Counted from the first letter of the stretch, positions 53,216 through 63,709 are shown. The stretch is 64,000 nt of DNA from Odontocerum albicorne (GCA_949825065.1 OX463844.1:3377387-3441386); one strand, 5' to 3'. The notes: a model not told the origin generated them from the letters alone. Made by a program: numbers and translations.

Positions 53216-53631
53216 AACAACAATAAAATGTTGGTTTATAATTTTTCTGTGTGTGTTTTACAGAGTAAACCAAGAAAGACAAATCTATGTACATTCATCT
53301 TACTTTGCATGTAATCTAGAATTCAAATTAACGAAGCATTGCGAAGAGTTTATACCATAAGCTCTGGAGATATTGAATATTGAAGCTGTATTATTTCTAG
53401 AATGAAACACTTGTTACTTTTTATAACAGCGGCAGCTGCTTTAAATATCCTTGGAATATTTTTTTCAATTCTTGTCCCATCGAAAAAGAACTGGACCAAC
53501 ACCTGTCTTCTAAAAACGCTATAAGAATATAATCCAGGCAAAATCTATTAGCTTTTATATTACAATAAACAAGACGTTAATATGTGTAAAGGACCCAAAT
53601 CTTATTTTACCTTTAGTATATGGTAAATCCA
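53216..53631. other. unassigned, small ORF
   Basis: Minus frame 53350-53541 (63 codons; includes FRRQVLVQFFFDGTRIEKN) is not recognised. Confidence 0.3.
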
Positions 53632-53637
53632 TCAGCC

Positions 53638-54062
53638 TGTCGTGAAGCTCATAACATCGTGACTCCCATGATAGCCTCCGATAACTCTTCTCCGTTCATC
53701 CCTGCACTCTGCGACTTGAATGGCAGTTGTTAAGGGTAGTCCAGTTGCATCAATTACTAGGTCAGTCCAATGCATTTGAATTTTCCTCTTGTGCGTCGTC
53801 CTTCCACGCCTCCAGTAACCACAAATTGTCTCCTTGGTCATGAACAATGTGACCGGAGAAACGGAGGACTCTTCGAAGGCATATTGTCGACAATCTGTCG
53901 GTGATTTTCAGTTTTTCGAGCGTGGCTACGTTACTTTGCCTTGCGGTCGATACATTTCAAATGCATCTGTTCTACGTCTCTCCTTTGCTCTCAGAGTTCA
54001 AGTCTCCGCGCCATACATGAATATTGCGAAGACGAGATAATTAACTAGGCGAATTTTCGTCG
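53638..54062 (-). mobile_element. LINE fragment (family d)
   Basis: Minus frames: KLNYLVFAIFMYGAETWTL equivalent at the far end, then TICGYWRRGRTTHKRKI, MHWTDLVIDATGLPLT, ERRRVIGGYHGSHD. Colinear with 20990-21495 and 27075-27500. Confidence 0.78.
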
Positions 54063-56228
54063 TGATGGTAAATATAAAACTGAGATTAAAAAAATAAGTG
54101 GTAGATTAACCGGGCTGGTGCCTTAAGCGAGTTTACTCGCTCTCTGTTGCCGTGCCCGTGGGGCCAGCCATGCAAAATTAGCGAGTTAAATCGCTCAAAT
54201 TTATGCATGTTTCTAGCCAATGTCTAGTACTAATTCGAATATTCTAAAATATGGAACATATAGAGACATCTATTGAGATGATGAATAAATACTATAATAT
54301 TACAGTTTACAGATATTATCGAATTTACAGAGATTTACCTAAAAACTCCGCATGACAGTCGACATGTGTCTCTAATACAGGGTTGTCAGTTGCAAGCTGA
54401 GTGCTTTTTAAAGATATGTGTAAAAAAAACTATTAAATATATATTTCACTGGTTCGATAATTTGGCTCTAATGGGATTGAGGTATGATTATTTGATATTT
54501 CATATAAACCAAAAGATTTGATTGATCTTTTTCGCAAATACTGATATACCTCTATTTTATATTAAAATGTCTCGGAAATTAACTTTCCTGAGTGATTATT
54601 TCACTATGCTTGAGAAAATGTAGCATGGTCTCTGTAACCGTTCGCAAATTTGCCCCAATACAACCTTGTAACGACGACGTTCAGTAATTTTAATTATTTT
54701 ATCAACTTTAATATAAGCCTCGATTCTAATAAATAGCAAGTTATTTAGCTAAATACATTACATAAAACTAACAATAATGACAAATGAATACATCTTGTTA
54801 CAAATAAGCAAAACTGCGGCAGTTTGTTAAAATCAAATAATATTTGGTGACGTTTATCAAAAGTCACTACGTTAGTCTGCATTGTCTAGTGATGGGGTAT
54901 ACGATAATTGGATTTTCGATTTTTTTATATCTAAAATTAAATGTTCGTATTTAGTATTCATAGTGGATCTTGGCCTATTTAAAGATAGATACAAATCATA
55001 CAATACATTAGAAAGTCAGTGTAATGAAATTTAGGAATTAAAACGTCAGTTTAGAGAAAAACTATTTTTCGATTTATAAAAAAACGATTCGATTTGTAAA
55101 AATAACGATTTTACCCCATCCCTTTGAGACATGACATTTCAAATGTCACAGAAATCATCCTACATTTTCTCAAGTATAATTACTAGACCACAGCGTTAAC
55201 AAACAATCACGAATCATTACAACGTATACAACGAAATCGTAATAATGATTCTAACTCATATTTTATTTTAAGAGATAAATTTTTAGAACGCAATTTACTG
55301 ATCAGAAGTTTATAAATTATTGTTAATTTATTTAATTAACTTTTTTTTAAAAACGTGTGAAAATAGGGTAACTTTATCTGATTTCGCATCGATATAACAT
55401 CAAATTAAGTAATTAGTTGAACAAAAGTTATAAATTTTAACCCTCATTAGAATTTCAAATTTTTTAATTAGTTTCTCACATCCATACACTGCGTGACGTT
55501 GTAGTTTCATCAATGTACAATAGTATTATTTTAAAACATAGGGTATCTGTGTTACAGAAATAATATACTACAAAATGTGTTTTAAAATTAATAGTACAAT
55601 CTCATAATGGTTTAAATAAGTAATGTATTAAATAATACCATAATGATTGTATTTTAAAAAATCATGAATGGAATGATCGATTGGTCGAAATTCTTGGAAT
55701 TGTATAGCCTTCAAGTTTCAGTAAGACTGGCCACCAGTCTGCAAGATACATTTGGGAACATTTTAGAACAAATTATATTTTCCTATTGATATGATCGGAA
55801 ATGATTACGCTGCAGTCGCGAACTTTTTCGAGTTCCTATAAGGGTTGTCTGAAAAAGTTCTTCGGAATACCAGAACCTTGACACTGACTCCCGCGTGTCT
55901 GTCGAAGACTTTTAAAGAACTGTTTTTTTATAGTTACTGTATTATTTAATTTATTCTTGTATTTTCCACGTGCTGGAGGATGTTTGTGCATTTGCAACTG
56001 TCTGATTGCGTTTTTTATATTTTACATTTAATTTGCCGTTGAATGATTGGAGTTTTGTCTGTATTTTTTCAACTTGTTTTAAAAGTTAAACGAGTATATT
56101 GGCATATTGAGACATTGAGTGTTGTGTGGATGATTTTAATGTTTTGATTGCACATGTTAATTTTTGTTTGTACGCATATGTATAGTTTTACATTTATGTC
56201 AAGAGTGACGCCCGGTTTGGTGAAGTGC
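54063..56228. other. unassigned 2.2 kb, longest quiet stretch
   Basis: AT-rich. TTAACCGGGCTGGTGCC at 54107 looks like a piggyBac-type end but lacks a partner. No ORF, tandem repeat or RNA gene recognised. Confidence 0.4.
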
Positions 56229-56252
56229 GGGCTGTCCGCTTTTGGACAGCCC
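56229..56252. other. GC-rich stem-loop
   Basis: GGGCTGTCC / GGACAGCCC, a perfect 9-bp stem with loop GCTTTT, in AT-rich surroundings. Could be a structured 3' end of a transposon or chance. Confidence 0.5.
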
Positions 56253-56564
56253 TGTGTTGTGTTGGTAACTCATATAAGCAATAATATTGCATTGTTTTGA
56301 GACTATATTTACGTGTATTCTTTTGTATTAGATTTTATCATCGTGCTTGTATCTTTGAATTTATTTTTATTATAATTGTTTTAATGTTTTTTTTGGATGT
56401 ATTTTGAGTTTTTTTTGTTATGTATGAAGCTCTCACTACTATAAAGTATATGGTACAGTTTATTAATAAATGAATAAGTAATGAACACGCCCTAGAGCTA
56501 GTGAGAAAGAACATTATTTTTATTCGAAGATAATAATTAATTGCAGGTTTTTACCCTTCTCGTG

Positions 56565-56890
56565 TCACAGGTACTATATTACTTCCGCCCAGAAGTCTAC
56601 CTCCTGGACAGCACGGGGCGTTCCACGAATATCTTCGGTTCAAGACACCGGGCTCCTCAGGCACTGTGCCAAATGTCGCATGGACTGCTTCTCGCTACAA
56701 ATACAGAGAGTCGATCCATCGCGTCTCAATTCCTTCAAACACTCACTCATTCCCCTTGGTTCTTTCAATTCCTGAATGGAGCCTGTTAGGAGATTTTTGA
56801 GGTTCTCCAATGCAGTTCAAAGTCAGATGGTAATGTTTCTACATGGAAACCCCACCCTCTGAGGCCCAATGTTCCTCTCCACTCTTTCGT
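56565..56890 (-). mobile_element. LINE fragment (family k)
   Basis: Aligned with 31266-31470 (GACACCGGGCTCC, CAGAGAGTCGATCCATCGCG). The minus frame LKELRRDGSTL, CICSEKQSMRHLAQC resembles the Cx(C)..QSMxHLxxC motif at the C-terminus of many jockey/R1-like LINE proteins. Several frameshifts. Confidence 0.5.
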
Positions 56891-57654
56891 CCCTGCAACA
56901 GATGTCGGTTGCTTCAGAGGCTATAGTAAGTTTGCCATTGACGGCCTTTTACATATATTTTAATCGATTTAACTTACGAACTAGTATTTCATGCATCGGG
57001 TCATATTCTTTTTTTTTCACATTATTAATCTCTATTATTTTACGTAAAATAAACTAAAACAAAATTAGGAAAAACTCTATAAGCCTCGATGCCAGAATAG
57101 TTAACTGCAATATAAGTTTTGACCTTTGATATTTAAGCAAAGAGAATGGATCAACATTGTTTGGAAATATGTTTTTCATTACCTTTTTGGTTCAAAGGCT
57201 CGTTGAATAACAATAGTAACCGGTGTGCGACTGTTGTGACCTGTTCACTTGCGGTAGCATTTTCGACACACAATGGTTTACTCAGAGCTACTTGCCTACT
57301 CCAGTGGTTCTTAATTCAATGGCTCAATAACTGGAGCCGATGACTAAATTCGGATACTTTTATATTGTTGTACCATAGAAATGAATGAAAAACTTTTTTG
57401 TATAATCTTTCAAATATTGTTTGACAATTATTTGTAGGATTAGTTACAAGATGTTTCCAGCTGTAAAAAAACATATGTCACATTGTGCAATAAAGTATGA
57501 AATATACATTGTATATGTTAACCATATCTTTAAAATACTTCTTAAGTTACAATATTATTTCAAAATAAATATAGTAGCTTAAATTCTTATGTGTTACTGC
57601 ATTGAATTAACTTTTCCATTATATTCCATTTGAATCTACTCCCTCAACAGCGCT
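56891..57654. other. unassigned 0.75 kb
   Basis: No recognised element. Plus ORFs of 62-65 codons lack motifs. Confidence 0.35.
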
Positions 57655-58110
57655 GTCTTCTTCTTCTTCAGTTTCAATCCTGGGGATTGGTTAGCAGCAA
57701 AGCCCAGTATATACTCCAGCACTCCGCTCGGTCTTCAGCAATCCTCTTGAGCTCTGTATAGGAGGTGCAGTTCATATCGTGGCATATTTGCTCCAGATAC
57801 TATCGGCGAGGACGCCCTCTGCCAATCGATCTCTCAATCATTCCCTTCAGTATATTGTGCAAGAGATTTTTATGTCGCAGCATATGACCCACCCATTCTG
57901 CACGCCTTTCCGATATGGTGTTTGACAGATGCCTGATTTCTTCGATTCTGCTGAGAACCTCGTCATTAGTAATGTGGTCTCTCCAGGAAATCCTTAGGAT
58001 TCGTCTATAGGTCCACATCTCGGAGGAATCCAATCTTTTTCGATCTCTTTCGCCTATGCATCATGTCTCGCAACCATACATCAAAATACTCCACACAACA
58101 GCGCTGTATA
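57655..58110 (-). mobile_element. LINE fragment (family e) with (GAA)n tail
   Basis: The minus frame reads DSSEMWTYRRILRISWRDHI, TNDEVLSRIEEI, ERRAEWVGHMLRHKNLLHNI, LKGMIERSIGRGRPRR, a stop, EQICHDMNCTSYTELKRIAE, DRAEWSG. The 3' end reads GAAGAAGAAGA (TCTTCTTCTTC on plus near 57659). Same block as 11055-11310, better preserved. Confidence 0.87.
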
Positions 58111-58639
58111 AATTGTAATTACATTTTTATTTTAAGGTAAAAAAACTTTTAATTTTCAACAGCAAATAAATGCACCAAAATATGATAAAACAGGATTCTT
58201 CTTTCTTTCTCTTTCCTATTTTAGTATGAAAATACAAACACGAGGCATGCTGGAACTCTCATAAAATAATTTCACGCATGTTTGAAACAACCTGAAACTT
58301 ATGAAAATGGTAAATAAACGAGTCTTGTAGCACTGAAAACTGTGGACATCAAAGGCGCGAGGAAAGTTATTTGGAAGCCCTGAAATGGAATATTTCTCTC
58401 GGATAATGCAAGTTGTTTAACGAATTTTGTAACGAATTCCATATTGCTATTTTAGTACTAAAAATAATCAGAAAATCCCCCATATTTTAAAATTTAAATT
58501 AACTTCTTTTTTTTAACATAAAATAATATATTTTTCATTGTTATTTTTTACACGGTATGGAAAAGTATCAGAGTAAACAATATAAATTTAAAGATGTATT
58601 CTTAAAATATGATATAAAAATATATTCTCCACAAATATA
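58111..58639. other. unassigned spacer
   Basis: Nothing recognised. Confidence 0.4.
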
Positions 58640-58905
58640 CACTATAAATGTGGCGTGGTACAGTGGTTCGCGTTGTAGAGAAAGACCAAAGAAAGTTTGG
58701 TTGGATTGAGTGAATGATATTTTGAAATGTGAAAAAAAAACTGATAGGAGCCAAATAAATGCTGTAGAGAGAGAAATACAAAGAGTGACAATGTATGACA
58801 TAAGGAATTAAGTGATAAAGGATGAATGTGAACTTAAAGTTGTGTGTCGAGATAGGAAAGTATAAAGCTGTGTCCTCTCTGCCTTCCTTGGTATGTATGG
58901 ATGTT
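58640..58905 (+). mobile_element. LINE family f 3' end
   Basis: Plus frame: CRERPKKVWLD, VNDILKC, RSQINAVEREIQ, terminating GTCCTCTCTGCCTTCC and GGTATGTATGG. It is directly abutted by a family h LINE, which seems to have inserted in its tail. Confidence 0.65.
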
Positions 58906-58908
58906 ACA

Positions 58909-59620
58909 TAGGAACAGCTGGACAAATTACAGCTTCTTCAAAATGTTTGTCATAGATTTATTTTCAACCTGCGAAAGTACGATCATATAACTTCATACCA
59001 GAAGGCATTGAACTAATTGAATGTTTGAAATAGACGCCAAATTCACATACTGTCTCTTTTGTATAATATCCTTAACTGTCCCGCCACTCCCTCTTATATC
59101 GCCGAAAATTTTCAGCGTCTTTCCAATCATGGATTAGCCCTACGCTCAAACAGAGATAGTTTTTTGGCCTTTCCAGTTCACCGCACCTCTTTTTTTATGC
59201 CGTCCTTTACTGTCCATGCAGTGACACTCTGGAATCAGTTACAAACCAATATAAGACTCGCTCCGTCCTTGGCATGCTTTAAGAAGGGACTGAAAAAACT
59301 CTTAATTTCTAGTTGGTAAAATACCGTGTTTCATTCCAGATTTTTCTTTTTCTTTCCTCTCCACCATCCCTTCCTTTCCTTTTGATTGATGATATCTCAC
59401 TTTATATGAAAAATAATGTTCGGGTGATTGTCCGTCTTTGTGGGGTTCGTGGGCATATGCTCACGTATGTGTATAGATTTTGTGGAGATGGATAGTCATT
59501 TGAATGATTTATGCAACCATGTAACTTGCTTCATTTACTTTTGTCTGGTTGGTTGGAAGAGATTGCCACCTGGCAATAATTCCGCCAGATTGCATTTACA
59601 TTTAAAGTGTTAAATAAATA
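58909..59620 (+). mobile_element. LINE 3' part (family h), best copy
   Basis: Plus frames: EQLDKLQLLQNVCHRFIFNL, RKYDHITSYQKALN, two stops, HILSLLYNILNCPATPSYI, FQRLSNHGLALRSNRDS, FPVHRTSFFMPSFTVHAVTL, WNQLQTNIRLAPSLACFKKG and stop at about 59317-59319. The HRTSFxxxSFTVxAVxLWN block is typical of CR1/jockey-type LINE C-termini. The 3' UTR (~295 bp) ends with GTCTGGTTGGTTGGAAGAG, TGGCAATAATTCCGCCAGA and (TAAA)n. Copies at 36145 and 47241. Confidence 0.9.
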
Positions 59621-59680
59621 AATATGTATGTATTTTGACAGAAGGAAATCCATGGAACCGTAGGAGCTGTACGAGAAGGT

Positions 59681-59690
59681 GTATGTATGT
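59681..59690. repeat. 10-bp target-site duplication, left
   Basis: GTATGTATGT, repeated at 60186-60195. Confidence 0.75.
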
Positions 59691-60185
59691 CACCATCATC
59701 ATCATTGTCAACCAGGGTCGATCCACTGTTGGATGAAGGTCTCCCCAAGTTGACTCCAAATAGTTCGGTTTTTTGCTCGTTGATGCCATGTGATGCTGCC
59801 ATGCTTCCTGATTTCATCTATCCTGCGTACCTTCGGTCTTCTTCTGGGCCTCTTTATGCCTCTTGGGTACCATTGGATTATTTCGGATGTCCATCGGGAG
59901 TCTGACATTCTGTCTACGTGTCCGGCCCATTGCCAACTTCATTCTTTTGCACACCTTTATAACGTCTTCTACCTTTGTTTTATTGCGAATCCAGGTGTTT
60001 CGTTCACGGTCTCTTTTAGTATATCCCAACATGCATCTCTCCATGACACTTTGTGCGGTCTGGAGCTTTTGTGTGTTCTTCACTGTGAGCGTCCATATCT
60101 CGCAGCCATACGTAAGTACTGGAAGAATGCACTGGTTGTAAACCCTTCGCTTCAAGGATATTGGGAGATTACTTTTGAAGATGTC
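59691..60185 (-). mobile_element. RTE LINE, 5'-truncated (family b)
   Basis: Minus frames: MKRRVYNQCILPVLTYGCEI, WTLTVKNTQKLQTAQSVMER, CMLGYTKRDRERNTWIRN, KVEDVIKVCKRMK, frameshift, MSDSRWTSEIIQWYPRG, KRPRRRPKVRRID, SQLGETFIQQWIDPG and stop. Close to the well-known insect RTE tail (LGVSLRD.I-RN ... GHxAR ... RWxDD ... AYVQQW). The 3' end TGACAATGATGATGATG is an RTE-style simple tail. Flanked by a 10-bp TSD. One frameshift only. Confidence 0.92.
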
Positions 60186-60290
60186 GTATGTATGTATATG
60201 AGGCGAAATATGTGTAGCGAAATAAAGTATGGCGCACTGTCCTCTCTTTTTATTCCATTAGGAAAACAGCGTGATGGTGTGTATTAATGT

Positions 60291-60625
60291 ATGTAAATAT
60301 TTTCCCCTTCCCACATATATTAAATTTTTATGCTTGAGTACATTTAAAAAAAATACAGATATATAATATATGCGAATCAATTTTTTTAAGCTAAAGGAAA
60401 TAAAAAACCATAATGAACTGTAAAAACACGTCACGCACAAAAGTAACCACGCTCAAATAGGAACATGATGCATAAACATTAATTATAACTTGGTCTTTTC
60501 TCTAATAGTTTATTACCAAAGACATTTACGAGTATATATACTTCCTTAGTTTATTGTCACCGTATTCAACATACATTTATTTAACGGCGTTTCTGCTAAA
60601 AGAATTAGAATTTAAGTATATTTTT
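60291..60625. other. unassigned spacer
   Basis: TACGAGTA at 60527-60534, otherwise nothing recognised. Confidence 0.4.
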
Positions 60626-60637
60626 CAGGGGACTTAC

Positions 60638-60931
60638 TTCTTCTTCTCCTTAAACTTTCTATAGACTCAAGAGTCTGTTACTATATGATTGTCCTCCTGT
60701 GATGCTGAGCTCCAGCTATCTCTCCAGCGTTTCGGGGGTCTCCCTGGTGGACGCCGTCCATCCGGTACCCCATGCAGAGCTATGTATGGAATTCTTGTGG
60801 AACTCATTCTCTGTACATGTGCTATTGCTGGGAAGACTTTGCGTGATCGTGTAAGGAACACCACAATCCGAGAGGTCTGTGAGGTCCAAGATGTAGTCAG
60901 ATGGGGACGACAGCGTCAACGATACTAGTAC
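60638..60931 (-). mobile_element. short LINE insertion (family g) with TSD
   Basis: Flanked by CAGGGGACTTAC at 60626-60637 and 60932-60943 (12-bp perfect TSD). The minus frame contains SRKVFPAIAHVQRMSSTRIP, YIALHGVPDGRRPP, GRPPKRWRDS and stop: the GRPxxRW block of RTE-like LINE C-termini. The 3' end is GAAGAAGAAG (CTTCTTCTTC on plus). Only 294 bp, severely 5'-truncated. Confidence 0.85.
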
Positions 60932-60989
60932 CAGGGGACTTACGAGTATATTAATCAACATAACTTCCAGGACAGTTTTCATCCCTATT

Positions 60990-61130
60990 TTTTTAAACAA
61001 TATATATGATAGGAGTCTTCTGCTTTCGAATGCGAAAAAGCCTATTTCATTCGGTGGTATTCGCAACAGCAAGGTTCAAACTGAAACTTTTGTACGAGGT
61101 ATAAATCGTTATTGCACGGCCATGCACCTA
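60990..61130 (-). mobile_element. SINE-B, diverged
   Basis: Minus: GGTGCATGGCCGTGCAATAA at the A-box side, B-box area decayed (AGTTTGAACCTTGC), tail GCAGAAGACTCC. Matches 47911-48064. Confidence 0.65.
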
Positions 61131-61566
61131 TACCATACGCTCTGGCAGGGGTTCTTAAAAAAGGTTTCAGGGTTATTTAAATCAGGGCAATGAACTTATA
61201 ATCTTGCCAATGAAATACATGTATATTTTAGTATACTTGATCGCAAAATTTTGGTATGTGCAAATATCAGAGATAGCATATTACATTCATATGTATCATC
61301 ACGATGTTTCCCTGTCGGGTTAGGCAGAGAACCGATAGAGAGGGGGCGATGTAGACGGGAGAGAGCTACGTGAGAATGAACTTACCATGTATTGGTAACC
61401 TCCGTCACGGAGCCAACAGAAGTTAGCTTCGTAATATTTCATTGGTTTTGTTATATTTTTTACCTAGAAACCAATTGTTTTACTCGTAGTTTATTTTTAT
61501 CGAAAAGTTAGGGCGATAATGCAGAAGGTAAATTGAATTTCAAAATTTACCCAATCTAGGTAGACT
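61131..61566. other. spacer with a LINE f tail
   Basis: CCCTGTCGGGTTAGGCAGAG at 61308-61327 is the minus-strand terminus of LINE f. TACTCGTA at 61481-61488. Confidence 0.5.
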
Positions 61567-62037
61567 TTAGCGGGATGCTTAATTTGATACGTCGTGATGA
61601 TTTTGATTTGTTTGTATTTAAAATAAAATACGTCGATTCAGGAATGCGGGAAGTGAGAGTGAATAATCAATAAATAGTAAACAGAAATGAATGGTCAAGC
61701 GAATAATAACAAGTGTTCTTTATTCATCGATAAGTAGGTATATATAGAATTTCAGAACGGGACGCGTGACTGCGTCCGCGGTATATCTCGATCTCACTCC
61801 TGCGCGTGCTGAGGTGGTCGAAAGCGCTGCGGATAATACATTGGGTAGGATATTTATTGTCGAAACGGCGAGACGGCGTGATATGTTCTCTTTCTACCTT
61901 GGAATGCGATGTAAATATTATTTTCGTGTAAACAGTGTTGACGTTCTGGTATGTGACAATTGTCCATATCCAGAGGTTGATTCATCGGTCGTTGACCCTG
62001 CATGTTGACAATATTTTAGGGACGTGGGTACCCTACA
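61567..62037 (-). repeat. solo LTR, copy 2
   Basis: Same sequence as 17233-17706: TGTAGGGTACCCACG start and GCATCCCGCTAA end on the minus strand, with TATATATACC and AATAAAG signals inside. Flanks AGACT (61562-61566) and AGACA (62038-62042) are a 5-bp TSD with one change. Confidence 0.85.
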
Positions 62038-62042
62038 AGACA

Positions 62043-62604
62043 AAGAGTATACAGCACCAAACTATTATATCAAGACAGACATCTATTTTATAAAACGATT
62101 CAACATCTGAATATGCCGTTATTTTTTTGTAATATTTAATCCCAATACAGTGTGGTTTACATTTGAATTTTTGAAATATTCTAAGATTTTTCTTGCATCA
62201 TGACTGTTATCCTATGAAGGCAAAGTTATCTGCTAAACTGTCAAAATCAGGTCCTTTAAGTTAGAATAATATGTACGTATCCAACTTCATGGATCTTAAA
62301 TTAATATTTCTCATAGAAGTTTCTGTCAAAATATGCTGGATACAAAGCTTCAAGCTACCGGTTACTATACTTTTTGGACAAATAAATTATTTATATTTTA
62401 TTCATTTTTATGTCAATTTTGACCTAAACTCTTTTAATCTTATCCTAATACTATATACCAACTTATCTCAATTAAATCTAGACCTATTTTGATGCCCGCC
62501 AACCTGTTACCTTTTTAAATTAAATTTCAATGTTTTTCCTCCAATGTCTGGTTTTTTAAACATGAGCTTTATGTAGTTGATCCAGTGAGAGAAATATTGA
62601 GTAA
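62043..62604. other. unassigned spacer
   Basis: Nothing recognised. Confidence 0.4.
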
Positions 62605-62835
62605 CTAAAACCTCCAATATACTGCGCTGAGGCAACATTTCGAATTTCTTCCACAAAACTCCATCGTCTCAGTCCCTGAGGATGTCTCGAGTCCAGCAGC
62701 CAGCACCTGACATAACTTCCAGAGTCTGTCAGCTTCGTTAGGTCTGGTTACGTGAACACTTATCAAATAGTCCGCAAGTGGATTTTTAGCCGAAAAGATC
62801 CAGCACGTTGATGTGACACGTATCAGAATGATATA
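62605..62835 (-). other. unidentified protein-like ORF
   Basis: The last ~70 codons of a minus ORF read as plausible globular protein (FSAKNPLADYLISVHVTRPN, EADRLWKLCQVLAAGLETSS, GTETMEFCGRN) and end at a stop at 62605. Upstream is a pyrimidine-rich stretch but no clear AG acceptor in frame. It could be a terminal exon or a LINE/host remnant. Not recognised. Confidence 0.25.
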
Positions 62836-63184
62836 AAAAAAAAGATAATTAGAGAGAACTTGATGAGTACAAATCAAATTGCCTATTAAATGAATATAAG
62901 GCAACCGGTTACTCAAAATTTAAGGCAAAATTTAAAATTGACAAACAACTCCAGATCGCCATGAAAAAAGTACACATTCTGAGAAAAGTAAGTATTTATT
63001 CATTCTTATGGCCTCCCTCAAGACATACGAATTGGTGACGCAAAAATGTTGAAGAGCGTAGCCGGGAAATAATCTTGTCTTTGGTCCCACAATTTGCTAT
63101 CGTACATGTTGGAAATACCAACGCACGCTGACATGCAACAATACTCATACGCGTCTAGCGGGTTTAAGTATTGTTAGCTTATTT
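62836..63184. other. unassigned spacer
   Basis: Nothing recognised. Confidence 0.35.
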
Positions 63185-63275
63185 TTTTGGGAATCCTCGG
63201 GACCCGAAACCTAGCCCCCTGATTGGTAGACAAGTGTTATATCAACCAGCCCATAGAGGACGCCTAGGAAATCGT
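63185..63275 (-). mobile_element. possible SINE head
   Basis: Minus: CGTCCTCTATGGGCTGGTTG, TCTACCAATCAGGGGGC, TTTCGGGTCCCGAGG. tRNA-like spacing of A and B boxes similar to SINE-A, without tail. A second B-box-like GAGTTTGAATCTCAC is at 63403. Confidence 0.4.
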
Positions 63276-63705
63276 GTTATTAAAATTAAACATAAATTAT
63301 TCTTTAATAGATGAAGAAAAAGTTTCTTTAGGGAAATTCGATGGTCAATAAAAGTGGTTGTAAATTAACTGAATAAATTGTCAGGCCCTTAAGTATGGCG
63401 ACCTGAGTTTGAATCTCACAGCATTCCATATACGAGTATTATAGTTTTATAATGTTGTTGGTATGCTATTGTTTCGTTGCATTCACAGTTTTTCCCAAAT
63501 CCAATTAATCATTGTTATGTATAAATTAGTACGATAATTAATAAAACATGAACCAAGTCTTACGAAAATTATTTATTCTTAAAATTATTAAGTTTTCGGA
63601 TAAGTTTAAATTAATCGATACGAGTATTTACAGTCTGTTTGACAAGAGCGTGTACGGCTACATTTTTTTCCCGGAAACCGTTAGAGGGTAGATTCAAACG
63701 CGAGC
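63276..63705. other. unassigned, two footprint octamers
   Basis: TACGAGTA at 63431-63438 and 63619-63626. Confidence 0.4.
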
Positions 63706-63709
63706 AAGC

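Larger units (their letters stand above)
59640..60290 (+). mobile_element. LINE family f 3' end, split by an RTE
   Basis: Left part ACCGTAGGAGCTGTACGAG, GTGTATGTATGT; right part ATATGAGGCGAAATATGTG, GCACTGTCCTCTCT, GCGTGATGGTGTGTA. They join across the RTE at 59691-60185. Confidence 0.65.

Noticed and set aside
59790..60287. 165-codon plus ORF, the longest on that strand nearby
   Set aside because: Antisense shadow of the RTE coding sequence on the minus strand.
61766..62008. 80-codon plus ORF
   Set aside because: Lies inside the solo LTR on the strand opposite to its promoter and polyadenylation signals, and does not stay open in the same form in the 17-kb copy.
17233..62037. One full LTR retrotransposon spanning the two LTRs
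   Set aside because: Each LTR has its own, different 5-bp target duplication, and no gag/pol is found in the 44 kb between.
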